Shown in pieces: positions 44,509 to 52,842 of a stretch of 64,000 nt of DNA. A model generated the notes under the pieces. The model ran no database searches. It was given only the letters and a program-made list of their open reading frames with translations, and was not told where the DNA came from. Position 1 is the first letter of the stretch, and each line of letters opens with the position of its first letter. Source of the DNA: an uncultured Actinomycetes bacterium. Lineage in GTDB: Bacteria > Actinomycetota > Coriobacteriia > Coriobacteriales > Atopobiaceae. Position numbers and translations under genes: made by a program. The stretch covers positions 2,190 to 66,189 of the forward strand of contig OMWE01000012.1 in the NCBI GenBank assembly GCA_900314685.1. Direction: 5' to 3'.

Positions 44509-44946
44509 TCGTATAGCCTCACTGTTTCTCCGGGACGGCACCCAATCCGATACCCCTGACTTGACATTTTGACCCTTTTGTTGCAAGCAAGGGGTTTTCG
44601 ACAGATTTACGTCCCTATTGAAAAGCACCGCAGCCCATCTACCTCGCATTTTGTAAATGCGTCAGATGCGGTAAAACCGCGGGATTTGCAACACTGAAAA
44701 TTCAGCCCATCTACCTCGGCTTTTGCTGCGAGGCTCAGTTGCTCTTTGCAACAAAAGGGTCAAAATGTCAAGTCAGGGTCCCAAGATTGCGCGGTTCCGC
44801 ACTTGGTACTTGTGTTTTGATGGGTAGCCTATGGAGCGGTGGCGAGGGGAACAAAGATACCGAGGTGCGCGTCCACAAGCATCGACCGCAAGCCTATATG
44901 AAATGCAGGAGGGTTCTCGGCGTCAGAGGATTCCAAGCAACCATCG
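44509..44946. other. Intergenic region holding a TIR-bounded element
   Basis: No CDS. It holds the inverted-repeat element at 44554-44778 and about 170 bp of featureless DNA next to the DMT transporter. Confidence 0.6.
44554..44778. mobile_element. 225-bp element with 33-bp perfect terminal inverted repeats (MITE-like)
   Basis: Terminal repeats at 44554-44586 and 44746-44778 are exact complements over 33 bp and begin CCCTGACTTGACATTTTGAC. Inside, CAGCCCATCTACCTCG occurs twice (44631-44646, 44703-44718), each followed by a small hairpin (GCATTT/AAATGC and CTCG/CGAG). The AT-rich interior contrasts with the host. No transposase and no clear target-site duplication are seen. Confidence 0.6.
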
Positions 44947-45969
44947 TCATGCTTCCGTAGTGGGCGCGCGATTGACGACGATTACACCGAGGCTGATCAG
45001 GACGAGCGCGGCGACGAGGCGGACGGGACCGGCGGCGGGCGACTCGCGGAGCAGGAGCGCCGAGAGCGCCACGCCGAAGACAGGGTTCATAAAGCCGAAG
45101 ACCGTCACGCGCGAGACGGGGTTGTGCGAGAGCAGGACCGACCAGAGCCCATAGGCCGCTGCGGAAAGAAAGCCCAGGTAGAGGAGGACGCCGAGCGCCT
45201 CCGGCCCCGATGGTGCCACGTGCCCGCCCGCGAGCCAGCCGGCGCACACGAGGGTAACGCCGCCCATCAGGAACTGCCAGCCCGACAGCATCACGGGGTC
45301 GTGGTCGGCAGCGTAGCGCTGCGTGAGGCAGGCGGAGGTGCCGGCGCAGACGGTCGACGCGAGGACCAGCATGCTGCCGAGCGGTGTGTCGCCCACGGAC
45401 GAGGCTCCGATGTTGACGAGTACGACGCCCGCGAAACCGGCCGCACAACCCAGCAGCTTGCGGGACGTGAGCCGCTCGGAGCGGAAGACGAGTGCGGCGA
45501 TGAACACCGTGATGAAGACGTTGGACGCCTCGATGATGGATGCGGTGATGCCCGACGACCGCGAGACGCCGGGGTAGAAGAGCGCGTATTGGCCCGCGGT
45601 CTGGAAGAGGCTCAGGATAAGGGCTTTGCGGAAGTCGTCGCCGGTGCGCGGGCAGAGCGGCCTGCGACGTACGAGGCTCACGGCGACGATGGTCAGGATG
45701 CCGGAGATGGTGAAGCGGATGCCGGCGAAGAGGATCTGCGAGGCCGCATCCCCCGTCGCGATGCCGAAGAGTGGGTTGCCGATCTTGATCATGGGAAAGG
45801 CCGAGCCCCACAGCGCGCAGCTGATGAGCGCGCCGAGGACCAATCCGGGCGTGGTGGCAAAGAAGTTCTTTGAGGCAGGGCTCTCGGCAGCGGGCTTTCC
45901 GCTCGTGCCGCCGTCGGGCCTGCCGGCGTTTGCGGTCGGCTGCTCGGTGCGTGTGTCTTCTCTGGCCAT
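44947..45969 (-). CDS. DMT/EamA-family transporter
   Basis: The 340-residue membrane protein has about ten hydrophobic segments in two EamA repeats. It contains ALWGSAFPMIKIG and the FQTAGQYALFYPGVSRSSG segment common in EamA exporters, and PVFGVALSALLLRE near the end. The hydrophilic N-terminus is about 35 residues. It exports or imports small metabolites; the substrate is unknown. It lies 9 nt after the DUF554 gene, so probably the same transcript. Confidence 0.87.
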   Translation of the reverse strand: MAREDTRTEQPTANAGRPDGGTSGKPAAESPASKNFFATTPGLVLGALISCALWGSAFPMIKIGNPLFGIATGDAASQILFAGIRFTISGILTIVAVSLVRRRPLCPRTGDDFRKALILSLFQTAGQYALFYPGVSRSSGITASIIEASNVFITVFIAALVFRSERLTSRKLLGCAAGFAGVVLVNIGASSVGDTPLGSMLVLASTVCAGTSACLTQRYAADHDPVMLSGWQFLMGGVTLVCAGWLAGGHVAPSGPEALGVLLYLGFLSAAAYGLWSVLLSHNPVSRVTVFGFMNPVFGVALSALLLRESPAAGPVRLVAALVLISLGVIVVNRAPTTEA

Positions 45970-45978
45970 GCGCGTTCC

Positions 45979-46689
45979 CTAGGGCCAGAGGCCGGCGATG
46001 ACGAGTGCGGGCAGGAGGTTGGCCACACGGATGCCCTTGTCCCACACCATGTTGACGCCGACGCAGAAGATGAGCACGTTGCCCACGTAGGAGAGGTTGG
46101 AGAGCGCGGTCTCGGTCATGAAGGGGCCGGCCAGCGCGGCGAGCAGCGTGATCGTGCCCTGGAAGAGCGCGACGGGGATGGCGGAAAAGACGCAGCCCTT
46201 GCCCATGCTTGCGGCCATCACACACACGATGATTGCGTCGAGCACGCCTTTGGCAAGCAGGATCGACCAGTCGCCCGAGATGCCGTCCTGGATGGAGCCG
46301 ACCACGGCCATGGCGCCGATGCAGACGGTGCAGGTGGCGCTGACAAAGGCGTTGATGAAATCCTTGTCACGGGCGTTGCCCGTCTTTTCGCGCAGCCAGG
46401 TGCCGAAGCGCTCGATGTAGCCGTTGAGGTCGATGATCTCGCCGATCACGCCGCCGCCCGCGATGGAGACGATCATCATCATGGACCCGACCGAGTCGAG
46501 TCCGCCTGTGGCGTTGACCTGCAGCATCTTGGCCATCACGCTGCCCATGGACATAAACATGATGGCGATGCCGGTGCCCACCATCAGGGTCTCCTGCATG
46601 CGCGGCTTGATGCGCGAGCGCCCGAGCAGGCCGACGATGCCGCCGCCCACGAGCAGTCCGACGTTCATGAGTGTGCCCAGGCCGTGCAT
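45979..46689 (-). CDS. DUF554 family membrane protein
   Basis: The 236-residue protein has about seven hydrophobic segments. It shows the DUF554 pattern: GLLVGGGIVGLLGRSRI near the N-terminus, GGGVIGEIIDLNGYIERFGTWL, FINAFVSATCTVCIGAMAVVGSIQDGISGD and FSAIPVALFQGTITLLA. Likely a transporter or permease of unknown substrate. AAGGAG precedes ATG 46689. Confidence 0.88.
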   Translation of the reverse strand: MHGLGTLMNVGLLVGGGIVGLLGRSRIKPRMQETLMVGTGIAIMFMSMGSVMAKMLQVNATGGLDSVGSMMMIVSIAGGGVIGEIIDLNGYIERFGTWLREKTGNARDKDFINAFVSATCTVCIGAMAVVGSIQDGISGDWSILLAKGVLDAIIVCVMAASMGKGCVFSAIPVALFQGTITLLAALAGPFMTETALSNLSYVGNVLIFCVGVNMVWDKGIRVANLLPALVIAGLWP

Positions 46690-46985
46690 GTGACTCCTTT
46701 TTGGTGGCGCCGGAATCCTATCCGAAGCCAGCCAATTCTCCCCATCACAATCGATAACGCACAGGTGAGTATAGGACCACGACGCCCGCGCGGAGGTCCC
46801 CGGCGCCCACTTCACAGGTTTGCAACGAATCTCATGCATTCATGACAGCTGGATAACAAAAAGATGTGCAGTTGCCGCTGATAATAAGAACAAGCACGCG
46901 GCGGCGACGCGACGTGGTAGCATCGCACAATCCTAACCGGCCCCATGCGGGACCGGGCCTCCAATCGGACGACAAGGAGACTTCG

Positions 46986-48086
46986 ATGGCTGACAACTCT
47001 CCCGCCCAGGTGGGCGATTTCATTTCCGACAACCTCACGTACATGGACGCTCTGGCGGCGGCGCAGGAGCAGATCTTCGTGGCGATGGACATGGCGACCG
47101 CGGGTACTGCCGCGGACCTCGACCTGGCCCAGGTAGTCGCGCTCTTCGACGCGTCCGCCAGCCTCTACGACATGCAGGCGGAGGTCGAGCGCGTGCTTGC
47201 GGCATGCGCCGGCGAAGACAAACCACGCGACGGCGAAGACAAACCATGCGGCGGCGAAGACAAACCGCGCCTCTGGCAGCTCGCCTATCCCTACCTGGCC
47301 GTGGAGGTGGACAGGCGCTATGCGCGCCGCGATCTGCTCGAGCAGGCGTGGCCGCAGATCCAGGGCATTGCGGGCGAGCTCGCGCAGGCGGATGCCCCGA
47401 CGCTGGCGAAGATGTTCGCTGCCGGCGACGGTGAGTTCTATGCTCTGGCTCTGGCATACGCCGCGCTGGGCACATGCGACGAAGCCGCCCAGCGCCTCGG
47501 CCGGTCGACCGACGAGATCGACCGCGCGATCGAGGGTCTGTACAAGCGGATTCACGAACGCTGTGCCAATGACGACGGCAGTTTCGGCGAGGGCACGGCG
47601 GCCTCGTACGCCTTCGCGTCGGCGCTCGGCCTCGGCGATCCCCGCGAGATGGCCGCCCGTCTTTCCGAGCTGGTACGATCCGAGGGTGCAGATGCCGATG
47701 CGATGGCGACTGCATATGCGTTTGGCGTGCTCAACCGCTATGGTCACGACGACGTGGCAGAGGACTGGCTGCTCGCCGGCGCGCAGCCGAGTGCGATCCA
47801 GTGGCTGGTCGAGGGCCCTGGCGGCCTGCGCCTTGCCGACGACGCCGTGGCGGCAAACCACTTTGTCGTCCGCCCGTATTTCTCCGCGCAGACGGACAGC
47901 GTGACCCGCTCCTACAAGACCCCGCGCGGCCAGCTCTTCCTCACGTGGGAGCGCACAGAGCGGGGCATCGCGCTCACGATGATGGTGCCCGCCGGCACCC
48001 AGGTGGACCTCTGGCTCGACGGCGCGCTGCAGGTGATTCCCGCGGACCCGGATCCGATTACCCAAGCCTTCCTGGTGGAGGCGTAG
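46986..48086 (+). CDS. Unknown protein with helical repeats and rhamnosidase-like C-terminal domain
   Basis: The 366-residue protein has an all-helical N-terminal region, three in-frame GEDKP hexapeptide repeats (~residues 76-94), a helical middle that recalls the end of an (alpha/alpha)6 barrel (AYAFGVLNRYGHDDVAEDWLL), and a C-terminal beta-domain SVTRSYKTPRGQLFLTWERTERGI like the C-terminal domain of GH78 rhamnosidases. No catalytic domain is complete. AAGGAG precedes the ATG. The three repeats each carry an AAGACAAAC word (47215, 47236, 47257). Confidence 0.45.
   Translation: MADNSPAQVGDFISDNLTYMDALAAAQEQIFVAMDMATAGTAADLDLAQVVALFDASASLYDMQAEVERVLAACAGEDKPRDGEDKPCGGEDKPRLWQLAYPYLAVEVDRRYARRDLLEQAWPQIQGIAGELAQADAPTLAKMFAAGDGEFYALALAYAALGTCDEAAQRLGRSTDEIDRAIEGLYKRIHERCANDDGSFGEGTAASYAFASALGLGDPREMAARLSELVRSEGADADAMATAYAFGVLNRYGHDDVAEDWLLAGAQPSAIQWLVEGPGGLRLADDAVAANHFVVRPYFSAQTDSVTRSYKTPRGQLFLTWERTERGIALTMMVPAGTQVDLWLDGALQVIPADPDPITQAFLVEA
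47215..47265. repeat. 21-bp period repeat carrying three AAGACAAAC words
   Basis: Three copies of GCGAAGACAAACC at 21-bp spacing encode GEDKP units. They are the densest cluster of the dispersed word AAGACAAAC in the window. Confidence 0.75.
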
Positions 48087-48143
48087 GCGAGGCGCGCCTT
48101 TGCGGGCGCTGCTTGCGCACCTACCGTACCCACGGCTCAACCA

Positions 48144-48368
48144 CCCCTCTCGGGCGGTGTTTGATGCAGGAATGCGGAAAACCCCGTTTGGGAGGGGGAT
48201 GCTGACCAGCACGGCAGTTTCAAATTACCCTCTTGGGCAGGGTTTTTTGCGAATTTGCAGAAAACCCCATGTGGGAGGGTGAATTTGCAAACTACGAAGA
48301 AGAGCAAATACCCTCCCAGGCGGGGTTTTCCGAAAATATGCGGAAAACCGTGCCCGGGAGGGTGAATT
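48144..48368. repeat. Three long hairpin units at exact 83-bp period
   Basis: Units start at 48144, 48227 and 48310. Each has a left arm like ACCCTCTTGGGCGGGGTTTT, a short AT-rich loop (TGCGAATTTGC or CCGAAAATATGC), and a right arm ending GGAAAACCCC...GGGAGGGTGAATT. Units are imperfect copies of one another separated by about 28 nt. Confidence 0.7.
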
Positions 48369-48372
48369 GTAG

Positions 48373-48436
48373 ACGTGACAGGGGACGGGGGATTGACACA
48401 CCGCACGTGACAGGTGACGGGGGAGTGTCACGTGCG
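48373..48436. repeat. Tandem 32-bp repeat; second copy forms CACGTGACA/TGTCACGTG hairpin
   Basis: Copies at 48373 and 48405 share ACGTGACAGG and GACGGGGGA. The second is closed by a perfect 9-bp inverted repeat (48404-48412 / 48426-48434). It lies just after the ROK stop and may end that transcript. Confidence 0.6.
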
Positions 48437-48445
48437 ACAGCGCGC

Positions 48446-49369
48446 CTAGATGTGCAGACGGCGACGGGCCTCGTAGACCGCGCCGACGATGTTGGCGTCA
48501 TTGCCCATCTCGCACAGCACGATGTTGGGCTTCTTCATCTGGGGGAAGGGCCAACCCTCGTAGAGCGCGTCTTCCTCGGCATGGATGGCCTCGATGAGCG
48601 CCGGAGCCGCGGAGATGCCGCCGCCGATCGCAATGGCGTCGGGGTCGAGCACGACCTGCAGCGTGTGGCAGAGCGAGACGACATAGCGCGCGTAGGTGTG
48701 CAGGCCGCGGATGGCGGCCTCGTCGCCGGCGTCGACCCATTGGAAGATCTGGATGCCGTCGATGTCCTTGGCCTCCTCGGGGGAGATGCCCTTTTCGGCG
48801 CAGACGTAGCCGCGCAGCCCCATCCAGCCGCCGCGAATGGCGCCCATGTTGCCGAGGTCGAATTTGCCCGGCGCGCACTCGTGGTTGCTGACGATGCCGC
48901 TGATCTCGGTCGCGTTGCCGTGCGCGCCGCGGAAGACCGTGCCGTCGATCACGACGCCGCCGCCCAGGCCCGTGCCGATGACCATCACGACGCCGACCTT
49001 GGTGCCCTTGAGCGCGCCGGCCGCATACTCGCCGTTTGCACAGCTCTTGCCGTCGTTGTCGATTACGGCGGGCAAGCCGAGGCGGCTCGACAGCTCGCGC
49101 CCGAGCGGGTACTTGTCCATGTAGGTGAGCGCGCCGCCGCCGATGATGGTGCCGTCGGGGTCGTCGGCCTGCACGGTGCCGGGGACGCTCGCCGCGATGG
49201 CGCCGATGCGGTCGCGGTAGGGCTCGACGAGCCCGACGAGGGCGTCGACGACCTCGTCGGCCGAGGAAAAGTCGGTCGGGATCTTGCCCTGCTCGACGAT
49301 TGCGTAGTCCTCGTTCACGACGGCCCACTTGACCTGCGTGCCGCCCACATCGATGCCGAAGTACTCCAT
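48446..49369 (-). CDS. ROK-family sugar kinase (glucokinase-like)
   Basis: The 307-residue cytosolic kinase has the ATP-binding YFGIDVGGTQVKWAV, the sugar-site VIDNDGKSCANGEY (catalytic Asp in NDxxxxANGE), and VIGTGLGGGVVIDG. ROK members usually carry a CxCGxxGC zinc site; here the region reads NHECAPGKFDLGN and lacks it, so this is a divergent ROK kinase. GGAGG is 4-5 nt before ATG 49369. It probably phosphorylates a hexose. Confidence 0.87.
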   Translation of the reverse strand: MEYFGIDVGGTQVKWAVVNEDYAIVEQGKIPTDFSSADEVVDALVGLVEPYRDRIGAIAASVPGTVQADDPDGTIIGGGALTYMDKYPLGRELSSRLGLPAVIDNDGKSCANGEYAAGALKGTKVGVVMVIGTGLGGGVVIDGTVFRGAHGNATEISGIVSNHECAPGKFDLGNMGAIRGGWMGLRGYVCAEKGISPEEAKDIDGIQIFQWVDAGDEAAIRGLHTYARYVVSLCHTLQVVLDPDAIAIGGGISAAPALIEAIHAEEDALYEGWPFPQMKKPNIVLCEMGNDANIVGAVYEARRRLHI

Positions 49370-49474
49370 GCCAGCCTCCCTGGGATTGCCGTACCATGAG
49401 ATAGATAGCAAGATTGTACGTACGCTGCGCAAAGACGGACGTACGGCCTAGGCGAACGGTACGGAGGTGCCGCT

Positions 49475-50314
49475 GTGAAGGTCAAATGCGACTACTGCGA
49501 CAACTACATCGACGAGACCGATGAGCAGTGCCCCTACTGCGGCGCGCCCAATGCCCACATGACCCGCAGCGGCAACGGCGAGCCAAAGACGATCGAGGAG
49601 CTCCTCGCCTTTGCGCGGGCGCACAACCTGCCGCTCGAGCAGATGCGTTTCTTCATCGGGCAGGACTACCGCGAGCCCCGGGCCTTTGGCATCTACCGGG
49701 ATCCCGAGGACGGCAACTTCGTCGTCTACAAGAACAAGGCCAACGGCGAGCGCGTGATCCGCTACCGCGGCGACGACGAGGCCTTTGCCGTGAACGAGAT
49801 CTACCAGAAGATGCGCGCCGAGCTCCTCGACCGCAAGGAGAGGATGCCAGCCGGCGGAGGGCACAGGGGCGGTTCGGGCACCGGGCTCAACCAGGCCTTT
49901 GTCATCGGCGTGGTGACGGTCGTCGCGATTCTCGTTATCGCAATCGTGCTCAGCGCGATCGCCGACTCCGGGGGCAGCCGCCGGGGTTACTACGATTACG
50001 ACGACACGTACTACTACTACGACAACGGCTGGTATCGCTACGACGACGGCTGGAGTCGCGACTACAGCATCCCCGGTGAGCTCGAGGACAACTCCGACTC
50101 TTATTACGACGGTGACAGCTACAGCGACGTCGGCGACTCCAGCGTGGACCCCTATGTCAGCGACAGAGACGACAACAGCAGCTGGAACAGCGACGACTGG
50201 GACGACAACGACTGGGATTTCGACAGCAGCTGGGATTCCGGCGACACCGACTGGGACAGTGACTGGAGGATTGTCTTTATTATGCCTGATACGTATATTT
50301 GCCATTTACTATAG
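49475..50314 (+). CDS. Zinc-ribbon membrane protein with Asp/Tyr/Ser/Trp-rich extracellular tail
   Basis: The 279-residue protein has a zinc ribbon (CDYC-(n)-CPYCG, residues 5-22), a soluble ~110-residue region (FFIGQDYREPRAFGIY), one transmembrane helix (~145-167), and a tail of Tyr/Asp then Asp/Trp/Ser repeats. The very end, RIVFIMPDTYICHLL, has ordinary hydrophobic composition unlike the acidic repeat region before it, and might be read-through past an earlier stop in relatives. GTG 49475 follows GGAGG. Function unknown. Confidence 0.72.
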   Translation: MKVKCDYCDNYIDETDEQCPYCGAPNAHMTRSGNGEPKTIEELLAFARAHNLPLEQMRFFIGQDYREPRAFGIYRDPEDGNFVVYKNKANGERVIRYRGDDEAFAVNEIYQKMRAELLDRKERMPAGGGHRGGSGTGLNQAFVIGVVTVVAILVIAIVLSAIADSGGSRRGYYDYDDTYYYYDNGWYRYDDGWSRDYSIPGELEDNSDSYYDGDSYSDVGDSSVDPYVSDRDDNSSWNSDDWDDNDWDFDSSWDSGDTDWDSDWRIVFIMPDTYICHLL

Positions 50315-50404
50315 GTAATTGTTTTATTTCCGACGCTCCCGCAGAATGTATTTGCAAAGAAGGGCGGACCACCTGTCCCGAGGTCGTCACGCGGAAGGAT
50401 CAGC

Positions 50405-51664
50405 ATGAAACTCCCCAAAGGCAAATATCTGATGGTGCTCGTGAGCATGTGCGGCCTGATTGCTGTCTCGCTCGGCCTGCTCGTCAACGTGAGCGGCCTC
50501 TTCTTCGCCCCGATCGCCGAGGAGCTCGGCGTGGGCCGCGGTGAGGTGAGCATGACGCTCACGATCTCCAACCTCGTGTACGCCGTGACGGGCCTGCTGG
50601 TTGGGCGCCTCCTCAACCCCAAGACCTTCAAGCCCATGATCATCGGTGGTACTGCCCTGATGGCTGCTGGCACCGCGCTCCTGCCCCTCTTCCCGTCGAT
50701 TCCGGGCCTCTACGCCCTCAACGCCGTGCGCGGTTTCGGCGCCGGGCTCTTCGGCATTGTGCTCGTGACTACGGTCATCAACGCCTGGTTTGCCTCGGGC
50801 ACCGCCCTCATGACCAGCATCGCGATGGGCTTCTCGGGCATCGCGGCGGCTATCCTTTCGCCGATCCTGTCCTCCGTGATCGCGGCCAGCGGTTGGCGCG
50901 CGGGCTACCTGGTTTCTGCTGTGCTCGCCGCGGCCCTTTGCCTGCCGGCGATCCTGCTGCCCATCGCGCTGACACCCGAGGATGCGGGCCTCGCGCCTTT
51001 CGGTGCGGAGGATGCGCAGGAGGACGGCGCACCGGCGGGCGGCGCACGCCCCGCACAGGCGGACGGCACTGCAAAGACAAGCGCTCCCACCGCTAGCACA
51101 ACGTCCTCGGCTCTGCCTACTGCGATCGTCTTTGCCCTGGTTAGCGTCTACTCCATCGCGTCGAGCATGGGCTCGGTGCTGCCACAGCACTTCCCGGGCA
51201 TCAGCGAGAGCTACCTTCTGCCCGCTACGGTCGGCGCCGGCATGCTCTCGGTCGCCATGGCCTGCAACACCCTCGGCAAGCTGGGCCTCGGCGTCCTGAT
51301 CGATACCCTGGGCACGAAGCGCTCCAGTCTCCTGTACGGTATCGGCGTCCTGGCCGGTGTGCTGGGTGTCGCCTTTGTCCGCAACGGCGTGGCGCTTTCG
51401 GTCTGCGCCGGCCTGATCGGTCTGTCCTACGGCATGGCTACGGTTTCCATTGTGTCGGTGACGCGCGAGTCGTTCGGCGCGGAGGGCTACGCCACCTACT
51501 ACCCGCGCGTGAACCTCATCGTCACCGCCACCAACGCGATCGGCACCGTCCTGGTGGGCGCGATCTACGACGGGCTCGGTAGCTACCTGGTCGCGCTCAT
51601 CATGACCGCGGTACTGCTCGCCGCTGGCCTCGTGTCGCTTATCACGGTCTATCGCCGCGGGTAG
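50405..51664 (+). CDS. OFA-type MFS transporter
   Basis: The 419-residue membrane protein has about twelve hydrophobic segments. LVNVSGLFFAPIAEELGVGRGEVSMTLTISNLV in helices 1-2 is typical of the oxalate/formate antiporter-like MFS group, and a Gly/Ala/Asp-rich cytoplasmic loop (~200-235) separates the halves. The substrate, probably an organic anion, is not known. GGAAGGA precedes the ATG. A strong terminator follows. Confidence 0.82.
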   Translation: MKLPKGKYLMVLVSMCGLIAVSLGLLVNVSGLFFAPIAEELGVGRGEVSMTLTISNLVYAVTGLLVGRLLNPKTFKPMIIGGTALMAAGTALLPLFPSIPGLYALNAVRGFGAGLFGIVLVTTVINAWFASGTALMTSIAMGFSGIAAAILSPILSSVIAASGWRAGYLVSAVLAAALCLPAILLPIALTPEDAGLAPFGAEDAQEDGAPAGGARPAQADGTAKTSAPTASTTSSALPTAIVFALVSVYSIASSMGSVLPQHFPGISESYLLPATVGAGMLSVAMACNTLGKLGLGVLIDTLGTKRSSLLYGIGVLAGVLGVAFVRNGVALSVCAGLIGLSYGMATVSIVSVTRESFGAEGYATYYPRVNLIVTATNAIGTVLVGAIYDGLGSYLVALIMTAVLLAAGLVSLITVYRRG

Positions 51665-51678
51665 CTTGATGACCCCGC

Positions 51679-51720
51679 GTTGAACGGCCCCGCTGTTTGG
51701 CAGGGCCGTTCAACTTGATT
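51679..51720 (+). terminator. Rho-independent terminator of the OFA transporter
   Basis: GTTGAACGGCCC (51679-51690) pairs perfectly with GGGCCGTTCAAC (51703-51714), followed by TTGATT. A near-copy of this hairpin occurs at 52045-52082. Confidence 0.85.
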
Positions 51721-51743
51721 ACGCAGCGGTGTTCCATCACGAG

Positions 51744-51989
51744 TGCGCACTTTAGGACTCCGAATACGCACTTTGGGACTCCGGATGCGCGGTTTAGGAC
51801 ACCCGTTACGCATGACGACTCGCCGTCGCCCTTGCCCCCGTTTTCCAGTCATGCATCACACCGCGTTTACCAGGCATTTTGCCAGTTGTGTCTTCGCCCG
51901 GCGGCGGCGGAAAAATGCACCCGAGCGACTCTGGCGGGTTCCTTGCGTATCGGGTGTCCTAAACCGCGCATCCGGAGTCCTAAGTTGCG
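51744..51989. repeat. 21-bp tandem repeat (three copies) with inverted copy
   Basis: Copies at 51744-51764, 51765-51785 and 51786-51806 share TGCGCACTTTAGGACTCCG. About 130 bp later (51943-51989) two copies recur in inverse orientation, nearly complementary to 51771-51812. Small open frames on either strand (CPKPRIRSPKVR) simply read the repeat. Confidence 0.7.
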
Positions 51990-52044
51990 TTTTCGCGTGC
52001 TCTGGATCGCCCGGTCGGTTCCCCCGAAATTAGTTTTCGGCAAG

Positions 52045-52082
52045 TTGAGTTGGACGGCCCCGCTGTTTGGCGGGGTCGTTCT
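52045..52082. terminator. Second copy of the transporter-type terminator hairpin
   Basis: GACGGCCCCGC and GGCGGGGTCGT pair across TGTTT; the sequence is nearly identical to the loop and stem at 51679-51714. On the minus strand it lies just after the methyltransferase stop (52122) and could terminate that gene. Confidence 0.7.
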
Positions 52083-52121
52083 ATCTACTCGTTGGTATTG
52101 CCCTGACGATACGTCTCAGCC

Positions 52122-52778
52122 TCACGCCGTGGCGGACACGCAGAGCCAGTGCGCCTCCTGGTCGTGCCAGGGGTCGATGCCGGTGAAGCCCGCCTCCGCA
52201 AGCAGCGCCGCGAGCTCGTCTGCGGTGTAGACGCGCAGCTCGTCGATGGCAGAGGTCCAGTCCTCGTTGCTCGTGCCGTCGTCCTCGTTGCAGAAGAAGA
52301 GCGTGCCCCCAGGGGCGAGCACACGACGGATCTCCGCGAGCGCGCGGGGCACGTCGGGCCAGAAGTAGATGGTCTCGAAGCCGGTCACGAGGTCAAAGCT
52401 GCCGTCGGTAAAGGGCATCGCGGCCACGTCCCCCTGCACGACCTCGCAGCGTCCTGCAGCAACCTCCGCAGCCGCGGTCTCGCGCGAGGTCACGACGCTG
52501 GTCTCGGAGTAGTCGAGTCCGGTCACGTGTCCTTCGGGCGCGAGTGCGAGCAGGCGCAGCAGGTTGGCACCGCCACCGCAGCCGACGTCGAGGACGCGGG
52601 CGTCCTTGCGCACGTCCAGATGGGCGAGGCCCCAGGTCGAGAGGGCCGCGTGGGAGCCTTCCGCGCTGTTCATGTGGGCGAGCACTGCGCGTCCGTAGTC
52701 GCCCTCGGGCTTCATCGCCGCTCTGACCCGGTCCTCCAGCGTGTGCTCGGCCGGTACATGTGCCTTTTCGTCTGCCAT
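52122..52778 (-). CDS. SAM-dependent methyltransferase (class I)
   Basis: The 218-residue Rossmann methyltransferase has VLDVGCGGGANLLRLLALAPEG (motif I), VTGLDYSE (motif II), GDVAAMPF (motif III) and FDLVTGFETIYFW (motif IV). The substrate is unknown. AAGGAA is 4-5 nt before ATG 52778. It is co-directional with the glycyl-radical activase, 65 bp upstream. Confidence 0.87.
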   Translation of the reverse strand: MADEKAHVPAEHTLEDRVRAAMKPEGDYGRAVLAHMNSAEGSHAALSTWGLAHLDVRKDARVLDVGCGGGANLLRLLALAPEGHVTGLDYSETSVVTSRETAAAEVAAGRCEVVQGDVAAMPFTDGSFDLVTGFETIYFWPDVPRALAEIRRVLAPGGTLFFCNEDDGTSNEDWTSAIDELRVYTADELAALLAEAGFTGIDPWHDQEAHWLCVSATA

Positions 52779-52842
52779 GGAGTTCCTTCCTGTCGTGAGT
52801 GTCGGTACATAGTTTACCTGCAACGACGCGGACTGCCAGCGG

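Larger units (their letters stand above)
48087..48445. other. Intergenic region with hairpin array
   Basis: 359 bp without a CDS. It holds the three-unit array (48144-48368) and a tandem 32-bp repeat (48373-48436) downstream of the ROK gene. Confidence 0.6.
51665..52121. other. Intergenic region with nested repeats
   Basis: 457 bp without a supported CDS. It contains the terminator pair and the 21-bp-period repeats listed separately; the last ~35 bp are the 3' side of the methyltransferase gene. Confidence 0.6.

Noticed and set aside
44554..44778. Intrinsic terminator of the Nudix gene
   Set aside because: 33-bp arms are 159 bp apart and symmetrical; far too large, with structured interior.
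46986..48086. Functional alpha-rhamnosidase
   Set aside because: Only an accessory-like C-terminal domain is present; the catalytic core is missing.
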